The notes: generated by a model not told the origin, from the letters alone. A stretch of DNA of 64,000 bases from Glycomyces niveus (GCF_017592475.1 NZ_JAGFNP010000014.1:104565-168564), one strand, 5' to 3'. Positions 49,360 to 57,751 are shown, counted from the stretch's first letter. Made by a program: numbers and translations.

Positions 49360-50351
49360 CGGGTTGCTCCTTTTCGGTGGCCGCCGTTGCGGTCGTGGTG
49401 CGGGTGCGCGGTGGGTGCGGGTTGGGCGCGGAGGTCGACGATGGTGTCGGCGGGCGGGTCGGAGCGGGTGCAGGCGGCGATGACGAGTTGGCCGGCGTCG
49501 GCGACGGTGCGGAGGGCGTCGAAGACGCGTTCGGAGCCGGCTCGGTCGAGGCCGGTGTCGGCGTCGTCGACGGCGATGGCGGGGGTGCGGCTGGCGGCGG
49601 CGCAGGCGATGGCGAAGTGGATCTGGTCGATGCGGGGGAGGAAGCCGAAGGTGTCGCCGGTGTCGATGGTGAGGGCGAGGCGGTCGAGCCAGGCGTTGAT
49701 GTTGGCGCGGGTGGCGGCGCCTTTGGAGACGGTGGTGGTCTCTTTGATGCAGGTGGCGACGGTGGCGTAGGGGTCGAAGCGGATGGGTGGTCCGGCTTGG
49801 GCGATGGTGAAGTGGCGGCGGATGTGGCGGGGTCGGGTCTGGCCGTCGACTTCGAGTGCGCCGCTTTGGAAGGGGAAGCGGCCGGTGAGGGCGAGGAGGA
49901 GTGAGGAGCGGCCGTCGCCGCCGTCGCCGCAGAGGGCGACGACTTGGCCGAGTCCGGCGGTGAGGGTGATGTCGGTGAAGACGGGGCCTTGGCGTCCGGC
50001 GGCGGTGAGGCTTTGGGCGTGGAGGAAGGGGGTGCCGTTGATGTGGGAGTGGACGACGGGGGCGCCTATGACGGCGGTTTCGGTTGTGGCGGTGGCGGGT
50101 TGGAGGCGGGTGGCGTCGTCGGCGGTGGCTGTGGGTTCGGCGGCGGGTTCGGTGGTGTCGTCGTCGGGGTGGGGTGGTTCGGTGTGGGCCGGGGCGGGTG
50201 GTGTCGCTGCGGTGGTCTCGGGCGTGGGGTCGGGGTTCGGCGCCGGTTGGGTTTCGGCGGCGGTCTCGGGTGCGCCGGGGCGGGTTTCGCCGCCGGGTGT
50301 GCGGGGTGCCGGGCCGTCGTTCGGCTCCCTCTGGTCGCTCCTGTCGCTCAT
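49356..50351 (-). CDS. Degenerate ABC-type ATPase-like protein
   Basis: A 331-aa protein: Pro/Thr/Glu-rich tail at the N-terminus (1-95), then an NBD-like domain. Walker A is GDGGDGRS (142-149), with Arg in place of the invariant Lys. The LSGGQ signature is replaced (PRIDQIHF, 239-246), the Walker B end reads AIAVDDADTGLD with Asp for the catalytic Glu, and the H-loop His is absent. It is thus unlikely to hydrolyse ATP. It couples to the YhgE gene by a TTGA overlap. Start ATG 50351 with GAGG nine bases before. Confidence 0.78.
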   Translation of the reverse strand: MSDRSDQREPNDGPAPRTPGGETRPGAPETAAETQPAPNPDPTPETTAATPPAPAHTEPPHPDDDTTEPAAEPTATADDATRLQPATATTETAVIGAPVVHSHINGTPFLHAQSLTAAGRQGPVFTDITLTAGLGQVVALCGDGGDGRSSLLLALTGRFPFQSGALEVDGQTRPRHIRRHFTIAQAGPPIRFDPYATVATCIKETTTVSKGAATRANINAWLDRLALTIDTGDTFGFLPRIDQIHFAIACAAASRTPAIAVDDADTGLDRAGSERVFDALRTVADAGQLVIAACTRSDPPADTIVDLRAQPAPTAHPHHDRNGGHRKGATR

Positions 50352-50418
50352 GGTCACTATCCTCACAGGCGGGTGCGCCCGGTTTCGGGCGATTTCGCGG
50401 GTTGTTGACCCAAAGAAT

Positions 50419-50434
50419 GTTACTCATGAGTAAC
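50419..50434. promoter_or_regulatory. Perfect 16-bp palindromic operator of the ATPase-like/YhgE operon
   Basis: GTTACTCATGAGTAAC lies 68 bp upstream of the ATPase-like gene and overlaps TAACAT, a possible -10 box on the minus strand. The form suits a TetR-family repressor; none adjoins it. Confidence 0.65.
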
Positions 50435-50501
50435 TTATGTGCGGAGGCAGGCGGTCGTGCTGTGACCGGCGCGTCCCGCCCGCGGCCCTTACAGTTGAGG
50501 C

Positions 50502-52589
50502 ATGTCGGAAACGCAAGCAGCGAAACCAGCGGCCCCCCGCCGCGACCACCCGCGCACTCACCACGGCGACACCGTGAACGACCCGTACGCCTGGCTCAAG
50601 GATCCCGAGGATCCGGCCACCGTCGACTACCTCAAGGCCGAGAACGTCTACACCGAATCGCGCACCGAGCACCTCGCGGCGCTGCGCAAGAGCATCTTCG
50701 GCGAGATCAAGTCCCGCACCCAGGAGACCGACCTCTCGGTCCCGGTCCGCAAGCGCGGCTGGTGGTACTACGGCCGCACCGAGGAGGGCAAGCAGTACGG
50801 CATCCAGTGCCGCCTCAAGGCCGACGGCGACACGCCGCCCGAGATCGAGGCCGGGACGGCCATCGAGGGCGAGGAGATCCTCGTCGACGGCAACGAGCTC
50901 GCCGAGGGCCACGACTTCTTCTCCCTGGGCACCTGCGACGTCTCCCCCGACGGGAACCTCCTGGCGTACGCCGTGAACTACTCGGGCGACGAGCGGTTCA
51001 CCTTGCGGTTCAAGGACCTGCGCACCGGCGAGGACTTCCCCGACGACATCCCGAACGTGTTCTACGGCGGCTCCTGGTCGCTCGACGGCTCCGTCTTCTT
51101 CTACACCAAAGTGGACGACGCATGGCGGCCGTACCAGGTGTGGCGGCACGTCCTCGGCGAGCACGAAGACAAGGACGTGCTCGTCCACCAGGAGGACGAC
51201 GAGCGGTTCTGGACCGGCATCGACCTGACCCGCTCCGAGCGGTACCTCTTCATCGTCTCCGGCTCCAAGATCACCACCGAGGTCCGCTACCTCGACGCGG
51301 CCGACCCGACCGGCGAGTTCCAGGTGTTCGGCAACGGCCGCGTCCAGGGCGTCGAGCTCTCCGTCGACCACCAGGGCGACCGGTTCTGGGTGCTCCACAA
51401 CAAGGACGCCGAGAACTTCACGCTCGGCTGGACTCCCGTCGACGACACCACCCAGTTCAACGAGGTCATCGCCCACGACGAGGCGGTGCGGCTCGAATCC
51501 GCCGACGCGTTCGCCGACCACGTCGTGGTCTCCATGCGCCGCGCCGGGCTCTCGCAGGTGGCCATCCTCGGCGGCGACGGGCAGTTGACCGAGATCGCGT
51601 TCGACGAGCCGATCTACGCGGTCGGGCTCGGCGAGAACCCCGACTACGAGTCGCGGCAGATCCGCCTCGGCTACACGTCCCTCGTCACGCCCTCCTCGGT
51701 GTACGACTACGACATCGACGCCGCCGAACTGCACCTGCGCAAGCAGACCCCGGTCCTCGGCGACTTCGACCCCGCCGACTACGTGCAGTACCGCGAATGG
51801 GCGACCGCCGCCGACGGCACCAAGGTCCCGATCTCGATCGTCGCCAAGCAGGGCGTCACCGCCGACGGCACCGCGCCGTGCCTGCTGTACGGGTACGGCT
51901 CCTACGAGCACTCCATCGACCCGTACTTCTCCATCGCGCGGCTGAGCCTGCTCGACCGCGGCGTCGTCTTCGCCATCGCCCACATCCGCGGCGGCGGCGA
52001 GATGGGCCGCCAGTGGTACGAGCAGGGCAAGCTCCTCCACAAGCGGAACACCTTCACCGATTTCGTGGACTGCGCCGAGCACCTGGTCGACGTCGGCTGG
52101 GCCGCCCCCGACCGGATCGTCGCCCGCGGCGGCTCCGCCGGCGGCCTCCTCATGGGCGCCGTCGCCAACCTCGCCCCGCAGCGGTTCGCCGGCATCCTCG
52201 CCGACGTCCCGTTCGTCGACGCGCTCAACACCATCCTCGACCCGACGATGCCGCTCACCGTCATCGAATGGGAGGAGTGGGGCAACCCGCTCGAGTCGGC
52301 GGAAGTGTACGAGTACATGAAGTCGTACTCGCCGTACGAGAACGTCACCGGCGTCCGCTACCCGTCGATCCTGGCCGTCACCAGCCTCAACGACACCCGG
52401 GTCGGCTTCCACGAGCCCGCGAAGTGGATCGCGAAGCTCCGCCACGAGAGCCCCGACTCCGACGTCCTCCTGAAGACCGAGATGGAAGCCGGGCACGGCG
52501 GCCGCTCCGGCCGGTACGACGCCTGGGAGGAAGAGGCGTTCAACCTCGCCTGGGTGCTTGACAAGCTGGGCGCAGCCCAGATTGCCTGA
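50502..52589 (+). CDS. ptrB: Oligopeptidase B (S9A prolyl oligopeptidase family)
   Basis: A 695-aa cytoplasmic serine peptidase with an N-terminal beta-propeller and C-terminal alpha/beta hydrolase. The triad is S545 in GGSAGG, D631 in LNDTRV and H665 in AGHGGRSG. The sequence pattern GGGEMGRQWYEQGKLLHKRNTF is typical of oligopeptidase B, which cuts peptides after basic residues. TACAGT (50490-50495) six bases before the ATG implies a leaderless mRNA. Its last codons (LGAAQIA) are part of a 34-bp tandem repeat that runs into the intergenic space. Confidence 0.95.
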   Translation: MSETQAAKPAAPRRDHPRTHHGDTVNDPYAWLKDPEDPATVDYLKAENVYTESRTEHLAALRKSIFGEIKSRTQETDLSVPVRKRGWWYYGRTEEGKQYGIQCRLKADGDTPPEIEAGTAIEGEEILVDGNELAEGHDFFSLGTCDVSPDGNLLAYAVNYSGDERFTLRFKDLRTGEDFPDDIPNVFYGGSWSLDGSVFFYTKVDDAWRPYQVWRHVLGEHEDKDVLVHQEDDERFWTGIDLTRSERYLFIVSGSKITTEVRYLDAADPTGEFQVFGNGRVQGVELSVDHQGDRFWVLHNKDAENFTLGWTPVDDTTQFNEVIAHDEAVRLESADAFADHVVVSMRRAGLSQVAILGGDGQLTEIAFDEPIYAVGLGENPDYESRQIRLGYTSLVTPSSVYDYDIDAAELHLRKQTPVLGDFDPADYVQYREWATAADGTKVPISIVAKQGVTADGTAPCLLYGYGSYEHSIDPYFSIARLSLLDRGVVFAIAHIRGGGEMGRQWYEQGKLLHKRNTFTDFVDCAEHLVDVGWAAPDRIVARGGSAGGLLMGAVANLAPQRFAGILADVPFVDALNTILDPTMPLTVIEWEEWGNPLESAEVYEYMKSYSPYENVTGVRYPSILAVTSLNDTRVGFHEPAKWIAKLRHESPDSDVLLKTEMEAGHGGRSGRYDAWEEEAFNLAWVLDKLGAAQIA

Positions 52590-52699
52590 GGCAGAGTAGC
52601 TGGGCGCAGCCCAGATTGCCTGAGGCAGAGTAGCTGGGCGCAGCCCAGATTGCCTGAGGCAGAGCAACTGGGCCAAGCCCAGATTGCCTGAGGCAGCGC
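52564..52699 (+). repeat. Four 34-bp tandem repeats, each with two small hairpins
   Basis: Units start at 52564, 52598, 52632 and 52666. The first three are nearly identical and the fourth has several changes; a partial fifth follows. Each contains CTGGGC-GCA-GCCCAG and TGCC-TGA-GGCA inverted repeats. The first unit includes the end and TGA stop of oligopeptidase B, so the array has grown from the gene end. It may act as a transcript terminator. Confidence 0.85.
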
Positions 52700-52779
52700 A
52701 GCTCGCGCAGGCGTAGGCGAGCGCGCGTGAGCGTGCAGCGGTGAGGCCCGGTCCCGATGTTCGGGGCCGGGCCTCTCGG

Positions 52780-52983
52780 CTATTCGGGGCGCTCGTCCTC
52801 CTCCGCCGGGACCTCGCGCCGCTGCTCGGCCGCGTCGGCCGGATCGACCTCGTCGGGAACCGCCCCCTGGGGCTCCTCGACCGCCGCCTCCGGATCGTCC
52901 TCGGCCGGAGGCTCGGCCGAATCCGCCAGGTCGAACTCGGACAACTCGTCGGACTCGCCCGCCCATTCCTGGTGATAGTTCAT
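52780..52983 (-). CDS. Small acidic hypothetical protein
   Basis: A 67-aa, strongly acidic low-complexity protein beginning MNYHQEWAGESDELSEFDLA and continuing with Glu/Asp/Pro/Ala-rich sequence. It is not a domain I recognise and would be disordered. TACCGT on the minus strand (52991-52996) ends seven bases before the ATG, consistent with a leaderless gene; no RBS is present. It lies between the repeats and the aldolase gene and may be real or spurious. Confidence 0.45.
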   Translation of the reverse strand: MNYHQEWAGESDELSEFDLADSAEPPAEDDPEAAVEEPQGAVPDEVDPADAAEQRREVPAEEDERPE

Positions 52984-53169
52984 ATAACCCACGGTAGACG
53001 CGCGGTCCCCCGCCCGACCAGTGAACCACCAGGTAGTCTCAGTTATGCCGTCACACGGCTGTGGGCAATACTTCATCTCGACGCAATAGTTCGAGGCCAT
53101 CAGACAGCGGCGTCTGAGCACCGCCCCCGGTCGGGGAGCCATCAACGACTTGTCTAAGGAGCAGGCAGC

Positions 53170-54192
53170 ATGCCTATCGCAACACCCGAGGAATACAACG
53201 AGATGCTCGACCGGGCGAAGGCTGGCTCCTTCGCCTACCCGGCCATCAACGTCACCTCGACCCAGACGCTCAACGCCGCCCTGGCCGCGTTCGCCGAAGC
53301 CGAGTCCGACGGCATCGTCCAGGTCTCCACCGGCGGCGCCGAATACCTGTCCGGCCCCACCATCAAGGACAAGGTCACCGGCGCCGTCGCGCTCGCCGCG
53401 GCCGCCCACGAGATCGCCAAGAACTACCCGGTCAAGGTCGCCCTCCACACCGACCACTGCCCGAAGAACCACCTCGACTCGTTCGTGCGCCCCCTCCTCG
53501 CCGTCAGCGAAGAGCGCGTCGCCCGCGGCGAGCTCCCCCTCTTCCAGTCCCACATGTGGGACGGCTCCGCCGTGCCCATGGCCGAGAACCTGGAGATCGC
53601 CCAGGAGCTCCTGGCCCGCACCGCCAAGGCCAACATCATCCTCGAGATCGAGATCGGCGTCGTCGGCGGCGAAGAGGACGGCGTCGAAGCCGAGATCAAC
53701 GAGAAGCTCTACACGACCGTCGAAGACGGCCTCGCCACCGTCGAAGCGCTCGGCGCCGGCGAGAAGGGCCGCTACATGACTGCCCTGACCTTCGGCAACG
53801 TCCACGGCGTCTACAAGCCCGGCAACGTGCACCTGCGCCCCGAGATCCTCAAGGAGATCCAGGACGCCGTCGGCGCCAAGGTCGGCAAGGACAAGCCGTT
53901 CGACCTCGTCTTCCACGGCGGCTCCGGCTCCACCGCGCAGGAGATCTCCGACGCGGTCGACCACGGCGTCATCAAGATGAACATCGACACCGACGCCCAG
54001 TACGCCTTCACGCGTCCCGTCGTCGACCACATCTTCAAGAACTACGACGGCGTCCTCAAGGTCGAAGGCGAAGTCGGCAACAAGAAGGCCTACGACCCGC
54101 GCGCCTACGGCAAGCTCGCCGAAGCCGGCATGGCCGCCCGCATCGTCGAAGCCTGCCAGCAGCTCCGCTCCGCAGGGAACAAGATCAAGTAA
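53170..54192 (+). CDS. fbaA: Class II fructose-bisphosphate aldolase
   Basis: A 340-aa Zn-dependent aldolase of glycolysis and gluconeogenesis, cleaving fructose 1,6-bisphosphate to DHAP and glyceraldehyde 3-phosphate. The metal and catalytic region is ALHTDHCPKNH, with the catalytic Asp D95 and Zn ligand H96; further blocks are TFGNVHGVYKPGNV and LVFHGGSGST (phosphate binding). The ending GNKIK and length fit the long actinobacterial subgroup. RBS AAGGAG is well placed at nine bases. A 14-bp terminator hairpin follows. Confidence 0.97.
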   Translation: MPIATPEEYNEMLDRAKAGSFAYPAINVTSTQTLNAALAAFAEAESDGIVQVSTGGAEYLSGPTIKDKVTGAVALAAAAHEIAKNYPVKVALHTDHCPKNHLDSFVRPLLAVSEERVARGELPLFQSHMWDGSAVPMAENLEIAQELLARTAKANIILEIEIGVVGGEEDGVEAEINEKLYTTVEDGLATVEALGAGEKGRYMTALTFGNVHGVYKPGNVHLRPEILKEIQDAVGAKVGKDKPFDLVFHGGSGSTAQEISDAVDHGVIKMNIDTDAQYAFTRPVVDHIFKNYDGVLKVEGEVGNKKAYDPRAYGKLAEAGMAARIVEACQQLRSAGNKIK

Positions 54193-54206
54193 CGCCGCAA
54201 GCGAAA

Positions 54207-54240
54207 CGAGGGGCCCGGGCACGAACGCCCGGGCCCCTCG
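54207..54240 (+). terminator. Terminator after fbaA
   Basis: A perfect 14-bp stem (CGAGGGGCCCGGGC and complement) with a 6-nt loop, shared with the convergent toxin gene end. Confidence 0.8.
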
Positions 54241-54285
54241 TCGTGCAGCGGTCCCGGCCGCACGCGGCCGGGTCCGCTCAGATCC

Positions 54286-54705
54286 TCAGAAATCCCACGG
54301 GTTCAGCAAGGTGACTCCGGTGTTCTCGAAGTCCTTGGTGTTCCGGGTCGCGAGGAGGGCCCCGCGGGACAGGCAGATCGCTGCGATCATCGCGTCCTCG
54401 GTCTCGATCGGCCGCCCCGCCCTCTCGCGGGCGGCGGCCAGCCTGCCGTACTCGTCCGCGGCGGCCAGGTCGAACTCCTCGACCCGGCCACCGAAGAACT
54501 CGGTGACGAGCTGGTCCACGGCCTGCTCGAGTTCCACGCGCCGACGACCCTGCGGCAGGCGCGCGGTCCCGTACCGCATCTCGGCGACCGTGACCGAAGT
54601 CGTGGCGACCTCGCTCCGCGGGGTCGCGTCGAACCAGCGCCGCAGCGCGGCATCGGGATTCGAGCGGAAACGCTCGGACAGGACGTTCGTGTCGAGGATG
54701 ATCAT
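54286..54705 (-). CDS. PIN-domain toxin (VapC/FitB-like)
   Basis: A 139-aa PIN-domain RNase. The four acidic active-site residues can be placed: D5 in ILDTNVLSE, E42 in VAEMRYG, D104 in ETEDAMIAA and D125 in TRNTKDFE. The pattern DTNVLSE with VAEMRYG resembles FitB. It should cleave RNA (often tRNA) when free of its antitoxin. Its ATG overlaps the antitoxin stop (ATGA), the standard type II arrangement. Confidence 0.92.
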   Translation of the reverse strand: MIILDTNVLSERFRSNPDAALRRWFDATPRSEVATTSVTVAEMRYGTARLPQGRRRVELEQAVDQLVTEFFGGRVEEFDLAAADEYGRLAAARERAGRPIETEDAMIAAICLSRGALLATRNTKDFENTGVTLLNPWDF

Positions 54706-54962
54706 CCGAAGTCCGCCCCACGGGCCGGCACACCGGTCCTCGGCGGGATCTCGAGCTCGTCGAAGCCGCCACGGTCGTCGACATGCTCGCGGAACCAGGC
54801 GCCCGCGGAGTCGTCGCCCTTCAGCGCCACGCGCTGCGCCTCAGCGAGGATCTCGCGCGCCTCGGCCTCCATGGACCGGTCGTGCTGCACCGCGCGGATC
54901 TTGAGCCACTTGTACAGCTCAGGGTCGATGCCGCGGATGGACATCGCTTTCGTCTCTGCCAT
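54702..54962 (-). CDS. Antitoxin (FitA-like ribbon-helix-helix)
   Basis: An 86-aa antitoxin: an N-terminal ribbon-helix-helix (MSIRGIDPELYKWLKIRAVQ, SMEAEAREILAEA) binds DNA, and the acidic C-terminal tail (WFREHVDDRGGFDELEIPPR) would cover the toxin active site. The ATG at 54962 lies after a GGTGG sequence; the frame opens four codons upstream. The upstream palindrome TGCTAGCA overlaps the -10 region, typical of autorepression. Confidence 0.9.
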   Translation of the reverse strand: MAETKAMSIRGIDPELYKWLKIRAVQHDRSMEAEAREILAEAQRVALKGDDSAGAWFREHVDDRGGFDELEIPPRTGVPARGADFG

Positions 54963-54986
54963 CAAAACCACCACCTGTTTCTAAAA

Positions 54987-54995
54987 ATGCTAGCA
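54987..54995 (-). promoter_or_regulatory. Toxin-antitoxin promoter with overlapping palindrome
   Basis: On the minus strand TGC-TAGCAT forms an extended -10 box; the perfect 8-bp palindrome TGCTAGCA overlaps it, a plausible antitoxin binding site. Confidence 0.45.
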
Positions 54996-55059
54996 CCGAA
55001 TCTCGTGGAAGACCCACCGAAGATTCGTCTTGTTCCTTCACGCTCGTCCGGGGCGCGGA

Positions 55060-55093
55060 GAAGGGCCCGGACGCGATTGCGTCCGGGCCCTTC
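55060..55093 (-). terminator. Terminator after the alpha-glucosidase gene
   Basis: A perfect 15-bp stem (GAAGGGCCCGGACGC and complement) with a 4-nt loop, 10 bp past the stop. Confidence 0.8.
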
Positions 55094-55103
55094 GATGTCC
55101 TTG

Positions 55104-56663
55104 CTACTTCTTGAACCAGACCGTCGAGCCCGCCGGGAGGGCGCCGTCCACGAGCGGGGCGCTCGCGAGGAGGACCTCGGTGCCGTAGGAGGCGACCGGG
55201 ACCGGGGCGTCGGAGAAGTTGACGACGCAGGTCAGGGCGCCGTTGTCGAACGCGAAGGCGTCGTCGCCGGGGTCGGCGAGCCAGGTCAGGCCCGTGACGC
55301 CGCCGCGCAAGTTCTTGCGGAGGTTGATCGCCGCGCGGTAGAACTCGAGCGTCGAACCGGCGACGCCGTCCTCGGCCTCGACCGAGAGCGCCGACCACTC
55401 GGCGGGCTGGGGCAGCCACGAGCCGCCCGAGCCGAACCCGAGCGAAGCGCCCTCGCGGGTCCACGGCAGCGGGACGCGGCAGCCGTCGCGGCCGATCTGC
55501 TCGCCGTTCGTGCGGAAGAACGTCGGGTCCTCGCGGACCTCCGCGGGCAGGTCGAGGACCTCGTTCAGGCCCAGCTCCTCGCCCTGGTAGACGTACACCA
55601 CGCCCGGCAGCGACAGGAGCAGCTGGGTCGCGGCCTTCGCGCGGGCCAGGCCCTCCGCGCCGCCGCCGTAGCGGGTGACGTGGCGCTGCACGTCGTGGTT
55701 CGACAGCACCCACGTGCACGGCGCGCCCACGCCGGCGTTGTTCGCGATCTCCGCGTCGATCGCCTTGCGGAAGTCCGCGGCCTTGAACGGGGCCAGGACC
55801 AGGTCGAAGTTGAACGCCTGGTGCAGCTCGTCGGGCCGCAGGTAGAGGGCGCGGCGCTCGGCCGAGTCCGTCCACGCCTCCGCCACGAAGATCCGGTCGC
55901 CCTCGTACTCCTCGATGATGGGCCGCCAGGTGCGGTAGATGTCGTGCACGCCGTCCTGGTCGAAGAACGGCGCGAGCGTCGTCCCGATCATCTCGATCGT
56001 CCCGTCGCCGCCCGTGTCGGGCAGGCCCTCGGCCTTCACCATGCCGTGCGCGACGTCGATGCGGAAGCCGTCCACGCCCCGGTCGAGCCAGAACCGCAGG
56101 ATCGACTGGAACTCCGCGTGGACCTCCGGGTTCTCCCAGTTCAAGTCCGGCTGGGTCGAGTCGAACAGGTGCAGGTACCACTGCTTCCCGTCCTCGGTCT
56201 TCGTCCACGCCGGGCCGCCGAAGATCGACTGCCAGTTGTTCGGCGGCGTGTCCGGGCGCCCGGGGTCGACGTCGCGGAACCAGTACCGGGCCCGCTCCGG
56301 CGAGCCCGGGCCCGCGGCGAGGGCCGCCTTGAACCACTCGTGCTCGGACGAGGTGTGGTTGGGGACGAGGTCCGCGATGAGGCGGATGCCGTGCTCGTGC
56401 GCGGTGGCGAGCATCCGGTCGAAGTCGTCGAGATCGCCGAAGCGCGGATCGATCATTCGGTAGTCCGACACGTCGTAGCCCGCGTCGTTCTGGGGGGACG
56501 CGAAGAACGGCGACAGCCAGATGGCGTCCACACCGAGCTCGGCGAGGTAGGGGATGCGGGAGCGGATGCCCTCGAGGTCGCCCATGCCGTCGCCGTTCGC
56601 GTCGGCGAAGGAGCGCGGGTAGACCTGGTAGATCACCGCGTCGCGCCACCAGTGTTCACTCAT
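55104..56663 (-). CDS. GH13 alpha-glucosidase (oligo-1,6-/maltase type)
   Basis: A 519-aa GH13 (subfamily 17/23/30-like) enzyme for intracellular hydrolysis of imported maltose or isomaltose-type sugars. The barrel motifs are complete: ADLVPNHTS (region I), DGFRIDVAHG with nucleophile D203 (II), FVAEAW with acid E262 (III) and SNHDVQRH with D324 (IV). No signal peptide, so cytoplasmic. Start ATG at 56663; the frame is open to 56699 but that part overlaps the lacI gene. It is 13 bp after lacI, forming one operon. Confidence 0.95.
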   Translation of the reverse strand: MSEHWWRDAVIYQVYPRSFADANGDGMGDLEGIRSRIPYLAELGVDAIWLSPFFASPQNDAGYDVSDYRMIDPRFGDLDDFDRMLATAHEHGIRLIADLVPNHTSSEHEWFKAALAAGPGSPERARYWFRDVDPGRPDTPPNNWQSIFGGPAWTKTEDGKQWYLHLFDSTQPDLNWENPEVHAEFQSILRFWLDRGVDGFRIDVAHGMVKAEGLPDTGGDGTIEMIGTTLAPFFDQDGVHDIYRTWRPIIEEYEGDRIFVAEAWTDSAERRALYLRPDELHQAFNFDLVLAPFKAADFRKAIDAEIANNAGVGAPCTWVLSNHDVQRHVTRYGGGAEGLARAKAATQLLLSLPGVVYVYQGEELGLNEVLDLPAEVREDPTFFRTNGEQIGRDGCRVPLPWTREGASLGFGSGGSWLPQPAEWSALSVEAEDGVAGSTLEFYRAAINLRKNLRGGVTGLTWLADPGDDAFAFDNGALTCVVNFSDAPVPVASYGTEVLLASAPLVDGALPAGSTVWFKK

Positions 56664-56676
56664 GGGGGCAAGCCTT

Positions 56677-57678
56677 TCAGTCGTTTGCAGGCGCCGCACC
56701 GGTGGAACCGCGTACGACGAGCTCAGGTCGGAACAGGTATTCCGAGGACGGGGTGGGCTGCCCGGCGATCTCGTCGAGCAGGGCCCGGGCGGCAGCGGTC
56801 GCGATGTCGCGCACCGGCTGCCGGACGGTCGTGAGCGGGGGGTTGGTGTGCGCGATGAGCGGCGAGTCGTCGTAGCCGACCACCGAGAAGTCCTGCGGGA
56901 CGTTGAGGCCGCGCTCCTCGGCGGCCCGGATCGCGCCCAGCGCCATCATGTCCGAGCCGCAGACGACCGCGGTGGCGCCGCGGTCGATGAGGCGGGACGC
57001 GGCGGCGTGGCCGCCCTGCTCGCCGAAGAGGGTGAGCTCGATGAGCTCGGGGCCGACGTGCTGCATCGCGGCGCGGTAGCCGGAGATCTTGCGGCGCACC
57101 GGCCAGTACCGGTCGGGGCCCGAGACGAGGCCGATGCGCTGGTGGCCGAGCCCGGCGAGGTGCTCGACGGCGATGCGGGCGGCCACGTTGTCGTCGCAGG
57201 AGAAGGAAGCCGCTTCGACCCCCTCGGGGTGACCGGTAACGAAGGCCACCGGGAGGCGCTTGTCCTTGAGCTCCTGGTAGCGCTCGGTGCTCGCGGTCGT
57301 GTCCGCGTGCAGGCCCGACACGAAGATGATGCCGGCGACGGCCCGCTCGCGGAGCATCTCGACGAACTCGTCCTCGGAGACGCCGCCGGGGGTCTGCGTG
57401 CACAGGACCGGGGTGTAGCCCGATCCGGCGAGCACATTGGAGATCGTCTGCGCGTAGAGCGGGAAGATCGGGTTCTCCAGTTCGGGCACGACCAGGCCGA
57501 TGAGGCCGATGGCGTGCTTGCGCAAGGCCGGGGGGCGTTCGTATCCGAGCACGTCGAGGGCAGTGAGGACGGACTGTCGGGTCTGCTGACCGACCCCGGG
57601 TTTGTCGTTGAGGACCCGGGACACCGTTGCCTCACTGACCCCGGCCTGCCGGGCGATGTCAGAGAGTCGAAGCCGCAT
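56677..57678 (-). CDS. LacI family regulator of the maltose locus
   Basis: A 333-aa LacI/GalR-type repressor. The N-terminal HTH and hinge read LRLSDIARQAGVSEATVSRVLN, followed by a periplasmic-binding-protein-like sugar domain (from about 58, GLIGLVVPELENPIF). It likely binds maltose-type inducers and controls both its own operon with the alpha-glucosidase gene and the divergent uptake genes. TACGCT on the minus strand (57685-57690) lies six bases before the ATG, so leaderless. Confidence 0.93.
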   Translation of the reverse strand: MRLRLSDIARQAGVSEATVSRVLNDKPGVGQQTRQSVLTALDVLGYERPPALRKHAIGLIGLVVPELENPIFPLYAQTISNVLAGSGYTPVLCTQTPGGVSEDEFVEMLRERAVAGIIFVSGLHADTTASTERYQELKDKRLPVAFVTGHPEGVEAASFSCDDNVAARIAVEHLAGLGHQRIGLVSGPDRYWPVRRKISGYRAAMQHVGPELIELTLFGEQGGHAAASRLIDRGATAVVCGSDMMALGAIRAAEERGLNVPQDFSVVGYDDSPLIAHTNPPLTTVRQPVRDIATAAARALLDEIAGQPTPSSEYLFRPELVVRGSTGAAPAND

Positions 57679-57720
57679 GATGACAGCGTAGCCTATCTGA
57701 AATTTGACAACAGTTTGGTT

Positions 57721-57751
57721 GCAAGGGTTTCCTGTTTCTGAAACATCTTGC
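57721..57751. promoter_or_regulatory. LacI operator and uptake-gene promoter
   Basis: GTTTC-T-GAAAC (57734-57744) is a perfect 11-bp palindrome, flanked by an outer pair GCAAG (57721-57725) and CTTGC (57747-57751). TAATGT (57752-57757) follows as a -10 box with TTCCTG 17 bp upstream, so a bound LacI protein would block the malE promoter. TTGACA at 57704-57709 also lies in the region. Confidence 0.6.

Noticed and set aside
47380..49770. Plus-strand Gly/Val-rich frame opposite the YhgE gene
   Set aside because: The repeats are the complement of the Ala/Asp/Thr-rich helical repeats of the YhgE protein; no start signal or domain supports it.
52564..52699. CRISPR array
   Set aside because: The 34-bp units are directly contiguous with no spacers and start inside a coding region; no cas genes are in the window.
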